From Ulvibacterium marinum (GTDB lineage Bacteria; Bacteroidota; Bacteroidia; Flavobacteriales; Flavobacteriaceae), in the NCBI RefSeq assembly GCF_003626755.1, contig NZ_RBCJ01000002.1, positions 992,001 to 1,056,000 on the forward strand: DNA of 64,000 bases. The letters run 5' to 3'. The position numbers were made by a program, and so were the translations under genes. The notes under the pieces are model-generated. The model was given only the letters and a program-made list of their open reading frames with translations. It did not search any database and had not been told where the DNA came from. Numbering within the stretch: position 1 is the first letter of the stretch; each line of letters starts with the position of its first letter. Of the stretch, positions 18,370 through 27,512 are shown one piece after another.

Positions 18370-19740
18370 CGAGGCAATAAAATCTTCTATAGAATCAATA
18401 GAAAAAGTTTTCTGCTCCCCATTAGCCATATTCTTCACTACAAAAGCGTTTTCTACAAGTTCTTTATCACCGAGCAAGATAACATAGGGTACATTCCGAT
18501 TATTGGCGTATTTAAACTGTTTTTGGATTTTAGCTCCCGTAGGATATAAATCAGCTTTGATTCCTGAATTTCGAAGCGTGCTAATCAATTTTAGGGAGGC
18601 CAGTGCTTCCTTCTCCCCAAAGTTAAGACAGAGTACTTGTACAAACTGTTCCAAGGTTTTAGGAAAAAGGTTTAATTCTTCCAATACCAAATAAATGCGA
18701 TCCAACCCAAAGGAGATTCCTACACCGCTCACATCCTTTAAACCAAAAATCCCGGTAAGGTCGTCATATCTGCCGCCACCACCAATAGATCCCATTTTTA
18801 CACCTTCTGGGGGACTTACCTCAAAAATAGTCCCGGTGTAGTAATTGAGCCCGCGAGCCAGGGTAAAATCCAGTGAAAGTTGTGCCGATTGAAGCCCTAA
18901 TTGCTCAACCATATCTATTATAAATTCCAACTCCTCAATACCCTCTAAACCTTGTTCCGAATCTTTCAATAATGCTTTAAGAATACTCAGCTGTTCCCCT
19001 GTATCCCCAGAAAGCGAAAACAAGGGGGCGGCCTTGGCAATGGATTTTTCGGAAATACCTTTTTCCAACATTTCCTTTTTTACCCCTTCCTCTCCTATTT
19101 TATCCAACTTATCAAGGGCAACGGTGAAATCTACCAAGAGTTGTTTTGCTCCTATGATTTCTGCAATGCCGGCCAAAACCTTTCTATTGTTCAATTTAAT
19201 ATGAACACCGTCCAGTCTTAAATCGGTAAAAACGGCATCGTATAATTGTATCAATTCCACTTCCTGCAAAAGTGAATTTGCACCGACTACATCCGCATCA
19301 CATTGGTAAAATTCGCGGAACCTTCCTTTTTGGGGACGGTCTGCCCGCCATACAGGTTGAATCTGATAGCGTTTAAAAGGAAAATCTATTTCATTTTGGT
19401 GCATCACTACATACCTTGCGAAAGGAACGGTCAAGTCATAGCGAAGGGCTTTTTCGGTTATTTTTGGGGTCAATGAAGCTGAATTTTTGGTACTGTATGT
19501 CCCATCATCAACCTTGCTTAGAAAATCCCCCGAATTCAAAATCTTAAAAATCAATCGGTCACCCTCGTCCCCGTATTTCCCCATCAAGGTCTCGGAGTTT
19601 TCAAAGGACGGAGTTTCTATAGGTTGAAAACCAAAGACCTGAAAGTGTTTTTTGATGGTATCAAAAATGTAATTGCGCCTATTGACCTCGGCAGGCGAGA
19701 AATCCCTTGTGCCTTTGGGTATACTTGGTTTTTGTGCCAT
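18364..19740 (-). CDS. hisS: Histidyl-tRNA synthetase
   Basis: The 458-residue class II synthetase charges tRNA-His. Motif 1 region KGTRDFSPAEVNRRNYIF, motif 2 region around FREFYQCDADVVG, the histidine signature LARGLNYYTGTIFE and motif 3 GISFGLDRIYLVLEEL are present. A C-terminal anticodon-binding domain runs from about residue 360. It has a consensus promoter about 65 nt upstream. Confidence 0.97.
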   Translation of the reverse strand: MAQKPSIPKGTRDFSPAEVNRRNYIFDTIKKHFQVFGFQPIETPSFENSETLMGKYGDEGDRLIFKILNSGDFLSKVDDGTYSTKNSASLTPKITEKALRYDLTVPFARYVVMHQNEIDFPFKRYQIQPVWRADRPQKGRFREFYQCDADVVGANSLLQEVELIQLYDAVFTDLRLDGVHIKLNNRKVLAGIAEIIGAKQLLVDFTVALDKLDKIGEEGVKKEMLEKGISEKSIAKAAPLFSLSGDTGEQLSILKALLKDSEQGLEGIEELEFIIDMVEQLGLQSAQLSLDFTLARGLNYYTGTIFEVSPPEGVKMGSIGGGGRYDDLTGIFGLKDVSGVGISFGLDRIYLVLEELNLFPKTLEQFVQVLCLNFGEKEALASLKLISTLRNSGIKADLYPTGAKIQKQFKYANNRNVPYVILLGDKELVENAFVVKNMANGEQKTFSIDSIEDFIASL

Positions 19741-19803
19741 TATAAATTTTTATTCAGACCATGCCTCGGGCATAGACCTGGAAGTCGCATTTTGAAATCT
19801 GAA

Positions 19804-19833
19804 CAAATATAATTCTTTACGGCTTGTTACCAA
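19804..19833 (-). promoter_or_regulatory. Consensus Bacteroidota promoter of hisS
   Basis: On the minus strand TTG (19833-19831) is followed by exactly 19 bp and TATATTTG (19811-19804). The leader to the hisS ATG at 19740 would be about 60 nt. I see no obvious T-box in it. Confidence 0.75.
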
Positions 19834-19925
19834 GTTCTTTGATTGTTATGGAATCTTCCGGGCCATCCTTTCAGGTATCCTTATTGGAATTTAAGATTAA
19901 TCCGAATGGGTTTTTACTTTTCTAC

Positions 19926-20402
19926 CTACGGAGCCTGTATTGCCTTTTCAAACCATTGATACAGCTCACCCCTGGTAATGACAGCTCCTTGTTTTATCAA
20001 ATTGAATTTATCCAAGTTTTGGTCTTCGGAATAGGCCTTGGATGCGGTGAGGTACTCTACAAAATCTGATTGCCAGTTCTTCTTAAACCAGGAGAACCCT
20101 TCTTTAGTGGTTAAATCCGCCTCCGGGTTCATAAGCTTTACGGAAATTAATTTCATCTCTTTTTCCGAACAATGAAACAAGTGCATATGTTGCGCAGAAA
20201 CATTTTCCAAGTACCCAACCTTGGTCAAAACACCCTCCCAAATAAGATCGCTAAAGATATCCAACTCTTCTTCGGCGACTTCAGGTTTCTGTTCTTTTAA
20301 GATTTTCCATTCGTCCGATGTTATGGACTGGGTAGCCAGAAAGTTTATAAATTCCCGATGCAGCTCTTCAAACTGTTGCCTGGTAAGTCTAGAATACTTC
20401 AT
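19926..20402 (-). CDS. DUF6495-like conserved protein
   Basis: This is a 158-residue soluble, acidic protein starting MKYSRLTRQQFEELHREFIN. It matches my recollection of a Flavobacteriaceae family (DUF6495) of unknown function. There is no signal peptide or membrane segment. The ATG at 20402 is preferred to one 15 nt upstream because the upstream terminator of the ribosomal operon ends close to it. It lies 70 nt after rplI on the same strand, so expression may be readthrough from the rpsF operon. Confidence 0.75.
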   Translation of the reverse strand: MKYSRLTRQQFEELHREFINFLATQSITSDEWKILKEQKPEVAEEELDIFSDLIWEGVLTKVGYLENVSAQHMHLFHCSEKEMKLISVKLMNPEADLTTKEGFSWFKKNWQSDFVEYLTASKAYSEDQNLDKFNLIKQGAVITRGELYQWFEKAIQAP

Positions 20403-20414
20403 GATTCGCCATAT

Positions 20415-20449
20415 CATAAAAAAGCCTTTCAGTCTTGTACTGAAAGGCT
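20415..20449 (-). terminator. Intrinsic terminator of the rpsF-rpsR-rplI operon
   Basis: A perfect 11-bp stem (AGCCTTTCAGT and its complement, 20423-20433 and 20439-20449) has a 5-nt loop and is followed on the minus strand by a T-run at 20422-20415. It lies 23 nt past the rplI stop. Confidence 0.9.
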
Positions 20450-20471
20450 CGTTATTTGCGTTTTTTAACTC

Positions 20472-20924
20472 TTACTTCTGCTCAGCAATGACTTCAAAAG
20501 GAAAATCAACAACTACTTCGCGGTGCAATCTAACTTGTGCGTTATAGGGTCCTGTACGTTTTACGGTACCTCCCTGAATGGCAATGTACTTTTTGTCTAT
20601 TTCGTGACCTTCTTTCTGAAAAGCCGCGGCTAGATCAACTGTGGTAATAGAACCAAAAAGTTTGTCTCCTCCTCCTGTTTTAGCCGGTATTTTAAGTTCT
20701 AGCCCTTTCAATGCTTCTGCTGTCTTATTAGCAGCATCTACAATAGATTTCTCTTTATGCGCCCGTTGCCTTAAGGTCTCTTCCAAAACCTTTTTGGCAG
20801 AAGCGGTGGCCATAGTGGCCAATCCATTGGGAATAAGGTAATTTCTACCGTAACCATTTTTTACGCTTACCAAATCGTCCTTGAAACCCAAGTGTTCTAC
20901 GTCTTGTTTTAATATAACTTCCAT
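20472..20924 (-). CDS. rplI: 50S ribosomal protein L9
   Basis: The 150-residue protein has the usual L9 N-terminal domain (MEVILKQDVEHLGFKDDLVSVKNGYGRNYLIP), a connecting helix and a C-terminal domain. It binds 23S rRNA near the base of the L1 stalk. It is third in the rpsF-rpsR-rplI operon, 13 nt after rpsR, and is followed by a strong terminator. Confidence 0.98.
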   Translation of the reverse strand: MEVILKQDVEHLGFKDDLVSVKNGYGRNYLIPNGLATMATASAKKVLEETLRQRAHKEKSIVDAANKTAEALKGLELKIPAKTGGGDKLFGSITTVDLAAAFQKEGHEIDKKYIAIQGGTVKRTGPYNAQVRLHREVVVDFPFEVIAEQK

Positions 20925-20937
20925 CTTCGGTCTCTTT

Positions 20938-21234
20938 TTATTTTAACAAATCTCCCACATATGGCATTAAAGCCAAATGACGGGCACGTTTTACGGCTTG
21001 TGCCACCTTTCGTTGATATTTCAAAGAAGTACCGGTAAGCCTCCTAGGAAGTAATTTCCCTTGCTCGTTGACCAATTTCATCAAGAAATCCGGGTCCTTA
21101 TAATCAATATATTTAATACCGGATTTTTTGAACCTACAATACTTTTTCTTGGTATTGGTCTCAATGTTCAAAGGGGTCAAATACCGGATTTCCCCATCTT
21201 TTTTGCCTTTTGCCTGTTGTTGTAATGTTGCCAT
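20938..21234 (-). CDS. rpsR: 30S ribosomal protein S18
   Basis: The 98-residue protein includes the S18 core [48 protein letters not shown]. It forms a pair with S6 on the 30S platform. A lysine-rich N-terminal extension of about 20 residues precedes the core, which is usual in Bacteroidota. It lies 5 nt after rpsF. Confidence 0.98.
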   Translation of the reverse strand: MATLQQQAKGKKDGEIRYLTPLNIETNTKKKYCRFKKSGIKYIDYKDPDFLMKLVNEQGKLLPRRLTGTSLKYQRKVAQAVKRARHLALMPYVGDLLK

Positions 21235-21239
21235 TTTCT

Positions 21240-21578
21240 TTACGCTTTAGCTTTTAACCTTGTTCTTCTTTTTTCTGCCCATTCAATGGCGTGCTTATCC
21301 AATCTCACCGTTAGGAAACGCATTATGCGCTCGTCCCTTCTAAACTCCTGCTCGTATGGGCCTATAGCCTCGCCCGGAGCGGTAAATTCGAACAAATGGT
21401 AAAAGCCACTTTTTTTGTTTTGTATGGCATAGGCCAATTTTTTGAGCCCCCAGTTTTCCTTGGAGACCATTTTGGCGCCATTCTTAATTAAGAAATCCTC
21501 AAATTTCTTAACTGTTTCCTCTATCTGCGTATCAGATAGAACGGGATTTAAAATGAAAACAGTTTCGTAATGGTTCAT
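21240..21578 (-). CDS. rpsF: 30S ribosomal protein S6
   Basis: The 112-residue protein begins [18 protein letters not shown] and contains [21 protein letters not shown] and [17 protein letters not shown], typical of S6. It is the first gene of the operon. S6-S18 autoregulation through the leader is known in other bacteria; I do not see the characteristic hairpin here with certainty. Confidence 0.97.
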   Translation of the reverse strand: MNHYETVFILNPVLSDTQIEETVKKFEDFLIKNGAKMVSKENWGLKKLAYAIQNKKSGFYHLFEFTAPGEAIGPYEQEFRRDERIMRFLTVRLDKHAIEWAEKRRTRLKAKA

Positions 21579-21602
21579 ATGAATCTATATTTTTTAGGAG
21601 CG

Positions 21603-21633
21603 CAAAAATAAGAATATTTAGCACACTTCACAA
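21603..21633 (-). promoter_or_regulatory. Promoter of the rpsF operon
   Basis: The minus strand shows TTG (21633-21631), a 20-bp spacer and TATTTTTG (21610-21603). The box ends 24 nt before the rpsF start codon, so the leader is short. Confidence 0.65.
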
Positions 21634-21809
21634 GAAAACGAAAAAATCTTCGTTATAGACTAACAATCGTTAAAATTGAACTTAACCAAATCTTAAACTA
21701 TGGTCATTGCCAATTACACAGGATTCCGTACAATGTTTACAACTTTTGTTGTAGTTGAACGGGTTTTTTCAGTAATTTGTCGATGATTTAACCCCACAAA
21801 TCAACCTTT

Positions 21810-22502
21810 ATGAAATTAAGAAGCATTATTGTTGACGATTCGTCGATGCAGCGAATGGCAGTCGCCAAGCTAGTCAACAACCACCCAAATCTTGCAATGG
21901 TTGCCGAATATAGCAATGCGATAGAGGCTAAAAATGGCATTAAGAATAATGAAATCGACTTAATTTTTCTTGATGTTGAAATGCCTATCATCAATGGATT
22001 TGACCTACTCGAATCCCTTGAGAACAGTCCTCAAGTAATTTTAATTACCGGAAAACCGGATTATGCCCTTAAGGCTTTTGACTACGACGTTACGGATTAT
22101 TTGCACAAACCCATTACTATGGCCCGTTTTGATGCTTCCGTAAGACGAGCGGTAGCCAAGTATGAGCAGATGCATAGGGTGAATGAGGATGAGGAGCACA
22201 TTTTCGTAAAGAGTAACCTCAAAAAGAGAAAAGTTGTTCTTAACGACATTAAATGGATAGAAGCATTGGGAGATTACATTAAATTGGTAACGGATGAGGC
22301 CAATATTGTAATTTTATCAACAATGAAATCCTTTGAAAAACAATTGCCCCAAGAAAAGTTTCTACGAATCCATAAATCCTATATTGTGAATTTGGAAAAA
22401 GTAGAAAAGTTCAACAGTAAAAATGTTGAAGTAAGTGGCCGATCTATTCCGTTAAGTCGAAACAAGAAGACAGAACTAGCCGAAGCACTGAGCAACGTCT
22501 AG
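21810..22502 (+). CDS. LytTR-family response regulator
   Basis: The 230-residue protein has a receiver domain (about 1-120) with phosphoacceptor Asp55 in LIFLDVEMP and the conserved Lys in DYLHKPIT. A LytTR DNA-binding domain follows (about 135-230; FVKSNLKKRKVVLNDIKWIEALGDYIKL, KFLRIHKSYIVNLEKVE). It is an orphan: no histidine kinase is adjacent. The cognate kinase is probably elsewhere. Genes controlled are unknown. A strong terminator follows, so it is a single-gene unit. Confidence 0.93.
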   Translation: MKLRSIIVDDSSMQRMAVAKLVNNHPNLAMVAEYSNAIEAKNGIKNNEIDLIFLDVEMPIINGFDLLESLENSPQVILITGKPDYALKAFDYDVTDYLHKPITMARFDASVRRAVAKYEQMHRVNEDEEHIFVKSNLKKRKVVLNDIKWIEALGDYIKLVTDEANIVILSTMKSFEKQLPQEKFLRIHKSYIVNLEKVEKFNSKNVEVSGRSIPLSRNKKTELAEALSNV

Positions 22503-22527
22503 CAATTCTACTTTATTACAACATATG

Positions 22528-22562
22528 AAACCGCCGCTTCTTACCGGAAGCGGCGGTTTTGG
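22528..22562 (+). terminator. Intrinsic terminator after the LytTR regulator
   Basis: The stem CCGCCGCTTC/GAAGCGGCGG (22531-22540 and 22547-22556) has a 6-nt loop and is flanked by AAA and a T-run. It starts 25 nt after the stop codon. Confidence 0.9.
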
Positions 22563-22661
22563 TTTATAACCAAAAGTCTCAGTAACACATTCCCAATAGA
22601 GTTTGTATCCTATTTGTACATTGATAATTGAGGTTCGATTCCCGGAGATTATGTCGATAGG

Positions 22662-25118
22662 TTAAATATGGTCCACATTGTAGATTACGCGTACACCTCT
22701 ATACTGCGAAATGGCATTGAACGACCTTTCTATTTTTTTGATGCTGTCCTTAGTCCGTGAAATTGCCCAGTCCCTATTGATTTTTATCAACACGTTTTTT
22801 AGATATTGATTTCGGATCCGGGCCACAGGGGGATATTCGGGTCCTAATACACTTTCGCCAAAAACATTCCTAAGGGACTTGGCAAACCATTCGGTCGCTT
22901 CGTTCAGGATGTTGAAATTTTTGTGCTTAAACGTGATTTTGATTATTCTATTGACTGGTGGGTATTTATACAGTTGCCGTTCATAAATTTGTTCGGAATA
23001 CATGCCTATGTAATCATTTGTGGACACTTGTTTTAAGATTTGATGATAAGGATTATAGCTTTGAATAATGACTTTACCCCTTTTCTTAGTACGTCCTGCT
23101 CTACCGGCCACCTGGGTCATTAATTGAAAGGCCCTTTCATGCGCCCTGTAATCCGGAAAATTGAGCAGTGAATCCGCATTCATGATTCCCACCAAGTTTA
23201 CGTTTCTGAAATCCAATCCCTTGGTCAACATTTGGGTGCCCACAAGAATATCGATTTCCTGCTGTTCAAAAGCCGTGATTATTTTTTCATAACCATGCTT
23301 TCCCCTAGTGGTGTCCAAATCCATACGAGCCGTTTTGGCGTTGGGAAACAACTCCTGAAGTTCTTCCTGTATTTGTTCAGTTCCAAAACCCTTGGTATCC
23401 AGAGTAGGGCTACCACACGCTTGACATGTTTCCTGTAGCGCCATATGATAACCACAATAATGACAGCGCAATTGCTTCCTATATTGATGATAGGTTAGAC
23501 TAACATCACAGTTGGGACATTGTGGCGAGTGTCCACATGTGGTGCATTCTACAATTGGGGCATAACCCCTTCTGTTTTGGAAAATGATAATCTGCTCATG
23601 GGCATCCAAGGTTTCGGTAATTTCCTCCAATAGACGTTCCGAAAAATGTCCTTTCATTTTTCGTTTACGAGTTTGCTCCTTTAAATCTGTCAATTCAATA
23701 TCCGGCATAAGAACATTACCAAAACGTCTGTTAATACTGGCATAACCATATTTATGGGTCTGTACATTGTAAAAACTTTCAATACTAGGTGTAGCAGAAC
23801 CCAAAAGGACATTAGCCCCATGAAGGTTTCCCAATACTATCGCCGCATCCCTGGCATGATATCTCGGTGCCGGATCAAATTGCTTAAAGGAGCTTTCATG
23901 CTCTTCATCAACGATAATTAGGCCTAAGTTTGTATAGGGGAGAAACAAGGCGGACCGGGCACCGATTATAATTTGGGCCTTTGCTTCCATGGACAACACA
24001 TTGTTCCAGACCTCTACGCGCTCGTTTAAGCTATATTTGGAATGATAAACCGATACTTTTTCACCAAAATAATCCCTTAACCTAGCTATAAGCTGTGTGG
24101 TAAGGGCAATTTCCGGCAAAAGATACAAGGCTTGTTTTCCTGAAAGAATACTTTGCTCTATCAACTTTATGTAGACTTCGGTCTTGCCCGATGATGTTAC
24201 GCCTTGTAATAAGCTGACTTTTTGTTCCTCAAAACTCTGCAAAATATCATCCAAGGCGCTTTTTTGGATTGGGTTTAGCGATTTTATTTCTGAATTTCCA
24301 TCGTTCCCTTCATAGACCACCCGATCCGTACGTATAAAATATTCTTCCAAAACCCCTTTTTCTACCAATGCCTTGATTACGGCTTTAGAGCTATTACTAG
24401 CTTTTTCCAAATCGGTAACTTTTATGGGTGCCTTTTGGGTGGCCTGAAGCTGAAATAATGCTAGCACTACCTGACTTTGTTTAGGTGCCCTGGTAAGCGA
24501 TGCCAATAAGCCTTCCAGTTTTTCCTCGGAAAGATGTTCATTGCCAAGTCTTACATAGCGAACCAATTTGGGTCTATACTGCTGATAAACTTCTTCTTTT
24601 AGAAGGATGACATTTTTCTTTAACAATCGGTTTAGAATGGGCAGTACCCTTTTTCGATCTATAATGGCAGCTACCTCATTGGCCTTTAATGAGGATTGGT
24701 GTTGCAATGCTTCAAATACCAGAAACTCATCGTCCCTAAGGTCATTCTCATTTACTTCGACATCTTGATTTTTCAAAACCAATGTTTCGCTTTCCAATAA
24801 AAAGGCACTGGGTAAAGCGGTTCTAAAGACCTCGCCTAATGTACACATATAGTAGGCGGCGATCCATTTCCAATGTTGTAACTGTATTGGATTTACTATG
24901 GGCCGTTGATCTAATATTTCATGAATTTCCTTGGCTTCATACACTTCTGGAGGGGTAGTATGAATTTCATAGACCAAAGCGGTGTATATCTTGGATTTTC
25001 CAAAGGGTACGGTTACCCGAATTCCAGGTGTCAACCATTCGGCTTCGGCTTGGGAGATTCGATACGTAAAAAGTTTTTCTAAAGGAATCGGTAAAACTAC
25101 ATTGATAAAGTGCTGCAT
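22662..25118 (-). CDS. priA: Primosomal protein N' (replication restart helicase PriA)
   Basis: The 818-residue 3'-5' DNA helicase reloads the replisome at collapsed forks. An N-terminal 3'-DNA-binding domain (about 1-110) is followed by the helicase core with Walker A GVTSSGKTEVY and the DEEH box (IIVDEEHESSFK). A double zinc-binding insertion contains the cysteine pairs CTTCGHSPQCPNC and CHYCGYH...CQACGS. Motif V/VI region MLTKGLDFRNV and QVAGRAGR follow. Full length for the family. It is the downstream neighbour of DUF2147, yihY and nadC on the same strand. Confidence 0.97.
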   Translation of the reverse strand: MQHFINVVLPIPLEKLFTYRISQAEAEWLTPGIRVTVPFGKSKIYTALVYEIHTTPPEVYEAKEIHEILDQRPIVNPIQLQHWKWIAAYYMCTLGEVFRTALPSAFLLESETLVLKNQDVEVNENDLRDDEFLVFEALQHQSSLKANEVAAIIDRKRVLPILNRLLKKNVILLKEEVYQQYRPKLVRYVRLGNEHLSEEKLEGLLASLTRAPKQSQVVLALFQLQATQKAPIKVTDLEKASNSSKAVIKALVEKGVLEEYFIRTDRVVYEGNDGNSEIKSLNPIQKSALDDILQSFEEQKVSLLQGVTSSGKTEVYIKLIEQSILSGKQALYLLPEIALTTQLIARLRDYFGEKVSVYHSKYSLNERVEVWNNVLSMEAKAQIIIGARSALFLPYTNLGLIIVDEEHESSFKQFDPAPRYHARDAAIVLGNLHGANVLLGSATPSIESFYNVQTHKYGYASINRRFGNVLMPDIELTDLKEQTRKRKMKGHFSERLLEEITETLDAHEQIIIFQNRRGYAPIVECTTCGHSPQCPNCDVSLTYHQYRKQLRCHYCGYHMALQETCQACGSPTLDTKGFGTEQIQEELQELFPNAKTARMDLDTTRGKHGYEKIITAFEQQEIDILVGTQMLTKGLDFRNVNLVGIMNADSLLNFPDYRAHERAFQLMTQVAGRAGRTKKRGKVIIQSYNPYHQILKQVSTNDYIGMYSEQIYERQLYKYPPVNRIIKITFKHKNFNILNEATEWFAKSLRNVFGESVLGPEYPPVARIRNQYLKNVLIKINRDWAISRTKDSIKKIERSFNAISQYRGVRVIYNVDHI

Positions 25119-25132
25119 AGTACCATCGCCTT

Positions 25133-25579
25133 CTATCCTTCAACCCTTACCCAAGTCTGGGTTCGGTATAAAAATGCCAAATAACCGCGCACCTTTAGTT
25201 CATCCCCATTTTTCGGGTTCAACCAAATTTTACACCTAAAGGTCATTCCCTGCTCAGGATCGAACAAGGTCTTGCCTTTCCATTCCCCATCCGTATTCTT
25301 CTTAAGGCTATCTATGATTTTCATTCCTATGATGGGCTTGTCCTTCCGTTCTCCATCACATTTTATACATAGGGCGTCCTCCTTGCCTTCCTCCAGAATC
25401 TTGATAATTTTTCCGTGCATCAATCCATCCTTTTCATAAATATCAATAACGGCCTTGGGCTTTCCCGTTCTATCATCAATGGTCTTCCATTTTCCGAAGA
25501 CACTTTGGGAACTTGCCACATAGTAGGAAAACAAGTAAATGCCCATCATAAAGAGTCTTCTAATTGCCATTCTTTTCAT
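25133..25579 (-). CDS. DUF2147 family exported protein
   Basis: The 148-residue protein has a signal peptide (about 1-25, ending ASSQS) and a single DUF2147 domain, marked by FGKWKTIDDRTGKPKAVIDIYEKDG, two cysteines in CIKCDGER and a C-terminal GYLAFLYRTQTWVR. It is predicted to be periplasmic and lipocalin-like. Function is unknown. The first ATG overlaps yihY by 20 nt; ATGs at 25570 and nearby are alternatives. It lies between yihY and priA and is probably cotranscribed with both. Confidence 0.88.
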   Translation of the reverse strand: MKRMAIRRLFMMGIYLFSYYVASSQSVFGKWKTIDDRTGKPKAVIDIYEKDGLMHGKIIKILEEGKEDALCIKCDGERKDKPIIGMKIIDSLKKNTDGEWKGKTLFDPEQGMTFRCKIWLNPKNGDELKVRGYLAFLYRTQTWVRVEG

Positions 25580-26534
25580 AGTTTTTTCTTAGGGAATTCA
25601 GAGAAGCGTTCAATTCAAAGCCAAGTAGCAATATATTGGAATTTAACCATATATATACCATTAAAATCAACAATCCGCCTAAAGCTCCGTATAATTCGTT
25701 ATATCGGGCAAATTTTTCCACATAAACCCCGAATAAATAGGAGGTTAGAATGAACAATAAGGTAGTCATAAGGGCTCCAGCCGAGAAAAAACGGGCTTTT
25801 TTTCCTTCTGCTGTACCAAAGTAATATAGCGTGGCTACGGTTAAGTAGGACAAAATAATAAAGAACAAAAATTTAGCGATCTGGACCCCCATAATATCGT
25901 CCTCCTCTAAAACATAGCCCCCGGTCCTCGCCGCAAATTCGTTTAGATAGCCTAAAACATAAACTTCAAAATAGACAAATGCTACAAAACCCACGATTAT
26001 CAGAATAGATAAGATCAAACCTACCATCAAAGCATACCCATATTGCCTAATAAAATTACGGGTAAGGTCTACATGATATGAATTTTCGAATCCTCCAAAA
26101 ATGGCATTCACCCCATTGGCCATTAAAAAAATAGAAATCAAAAAAGCAGAGGACAACAGCCCGCCCCGTTTTTGATCCTTGATCTGTTGATAAATCTCCC
26201 CAAAGTACTCACCGGTTGCCGTGGGAAGGAACGACTCCAGAAAAGATAGGAACTCGGTATCAAAATCGGCATTTCCCAAACTGAGATAGGAAACCAAAAA
26301 AGGGACTAGTGTTACCATAAAAATCAAAAGGGGAAATAGGGCCATAAACAGACTAAATGCAATGGCGCTGGCACGGGCGGAAAGCGCTCCCTGGAAAATC
26401 CCGACAATGTACATTTCTATGAGATCGTATGAAGAAAGCCCTTCAAAGCCAGGAAGCTTTATATGTTTTAGGAGGACCGCCAATTTATTGATTATCGGAA
26501 TCTTCTCGATTTTTTCCTCAATTTCCAACGACAT
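25560..26534 (-). CDS. YihY/BrkB-type inner membrane protein
   Basis: The 324-residue polytopic membrane protein has about six transmembrane helices, with family signatures ASAIAFSLFMALFPLLIF, GGFENSYHVDLTRNFIRQYG and the late YGALGGLLILMVYIWLNSNILLLGFELNA. Many homologues were once called ribonuclease BN, a label now considered wrong. A transport or envelope role is likely but unproven. It starts one nt after nadC ends and overlaps the DUF2147 gene, implying an operon. Confidence 0.92.
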   Translation of the reverse strand: MSLEIEEKIEKIPIINKLAVLLKHIKLPGFEGLSSYDLIEMYIVGIFQGALSARASAIAFSLFMALFPLLIFMVTLVPFLVSYLSLGNADFDTEFLSFLESFLPTATGEYFGEIYQQIKDQKRGGLLSSAFLISIFLMANGVNAIFGGFENSYHVDLTRNFIRQYGYALMVGLILSILIIVGFVAFVYFEVYVLGYLNEFAARTGGYVLEEDDIMGVQIAKFLFFIILSYLTVATLYYFGTAEGKKARFFSAGALMTTLLFILTSYLFGVYVEKFARYNELYGALGGLLILMVYIWLNSNILLLGFELNASLNSLRKNYEKNGN

Positions 26535-27392
26535 CTATACTGCTTTTAGGCTTAAATCCATATTATGGACCGAATGGGTCAAGGCCCCCGAGGAAATATA
26601 GTCGACCCCGCATTCGGCATATTTACGAATGGTGCTTTCGTTTATACCTCCAGAAGATTCAGTAAGACAATTATTTCCTATGGTAGCAACTGCTGTTCGC
26701 GTATCTTCATAATTAAAGTTGTCCAATAAAATTCGATACACCTTTCCAGATTCCAAAATTTGGTTTACTTCCTTCAAATTTCTGGCTTCCACAATGATTT
26801 TTAAATCCCTCTCCGTTTCCTTTAAATAGGCCTTGGTCTTGTGGATTGCCTGAGGTATGCCTCCAGCAAAATCTATGTGGTTGTCCTTGAGCATTATCAT
26901 GTCATACAAGGCAAATCTGTGATTCTCCCCTCCCCCTATTTTTACGGCCCATTTTTCAAGAGCACGAATACCTGGAGTGGTTTTTCGTGTATCCAAAATT
27001 TTGGTCTTTGTGCCTTCCAACAAATCGACATAAGACCTTGTCTTAGAGGCAATGGCACTCATACGTTGCATTGCATTGAGTACCAATCGTTCTGCTTTTA
27101 AAATGCTTTGTGAACTTCCAGAAACATAAAATGCAATATCTCCATATTTTACCGTCGACCCGTCCTGTATTAAAACCTCTACTTCCATTTCCTTGTCCAC
27201 AAAAGAAAAAACCCGTTTGGCAAAATCCACACCGGCTAAAATACCAGTGTCCTTTACTAAAAGTTTGGCTTTACCTTTAGCTGAATCTGGAATACAGGCC
27301 AACGAACTATGGTCACCATCGCCCACATCTTCTCGGATGGCGTTCCAAATGATAATTTCCAACTCTTTTTGAAACTGTTCTTCTGAAATCAT
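26535..27392 (-). CDS. nadC: Nicotinate-nucleotide diphosphorylase (carboxylating)
   Basis: The 285-residue enzyme converts quinolinate and PRPP to nicotinate mononucleotide in de novo NAD synthesis. Family blocks include EDVGDGDHSS, ERLVLNAMQRMSAIASKTR, TRKTTPGIRALEKWAVKIGG, MIMLKDNHID, VEARNLKEV and ESSGGINESTIRKYAECGVDYISSGALTHS. nadA and nadB are not in the window. First gene of the nadC-yihY-DUF2147-priA run. Confidence 0.97.
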   Translation of the reverse strand: MISEEQFQKELEIIIWNAIREDVGDGDHSSLACIPDSAKGKAKLLVKDTGILAGVDFAKRVFSFVDKEMEVEVLIQDGSTVKYGDIAFYVSGSSQSILKAERLVLNAMQRMSAIASKTRSYVDLLEGTKTKILDTRKTTPGIRALEKWAVKIGGGENHRFALYDMIMLKDNHIDFAGGIPQAIHKTKAYLKETERDLKIIVEARNLKEVNQILESGKVYRILLDNFNYEDTRTAVATIGNNCLTESSGGINESTIRKYAECGVDYISSGALTHSVHNMDLSLKAV

Positions 27393-27500
27393 TAAGGAAA
27401 ATTTGGTTTGGATAAAATTAGTGAAATGTTTTTTGGGTATTTGATTTAAGTTCCAAAATGGATAAATGAATTTTAAGTTATACTTTCAATCTCCAGCCAT

Positions 27501-27508
27501 TACATTTG
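27501..27508 (+). promoter_or_regulatory. -7 box of rlmH, implying a leaderless transcript
   Basis: TACATTTG matches the TAnnTTTG consensus and ends only 4 nt before the GTG start codon of rlmH. Since transcription normally begins several bases past this box, the mRNA would have little or no 5' leader. Confidence 0.5.
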
Positions 27509-27512
27509 CAAC

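Noticed and set aside
19741-19803. A T-box or attenuator in the hisS leader
   Set aside because: The leader is only about 60 nt and shows no conserved T-box sequence or run of histidine codons.
25560-26534. Ribonuclease BN
   Set aside because: This is an old name for the YihY family; the protein is a polytopic membrane protein without nuclease motifs.
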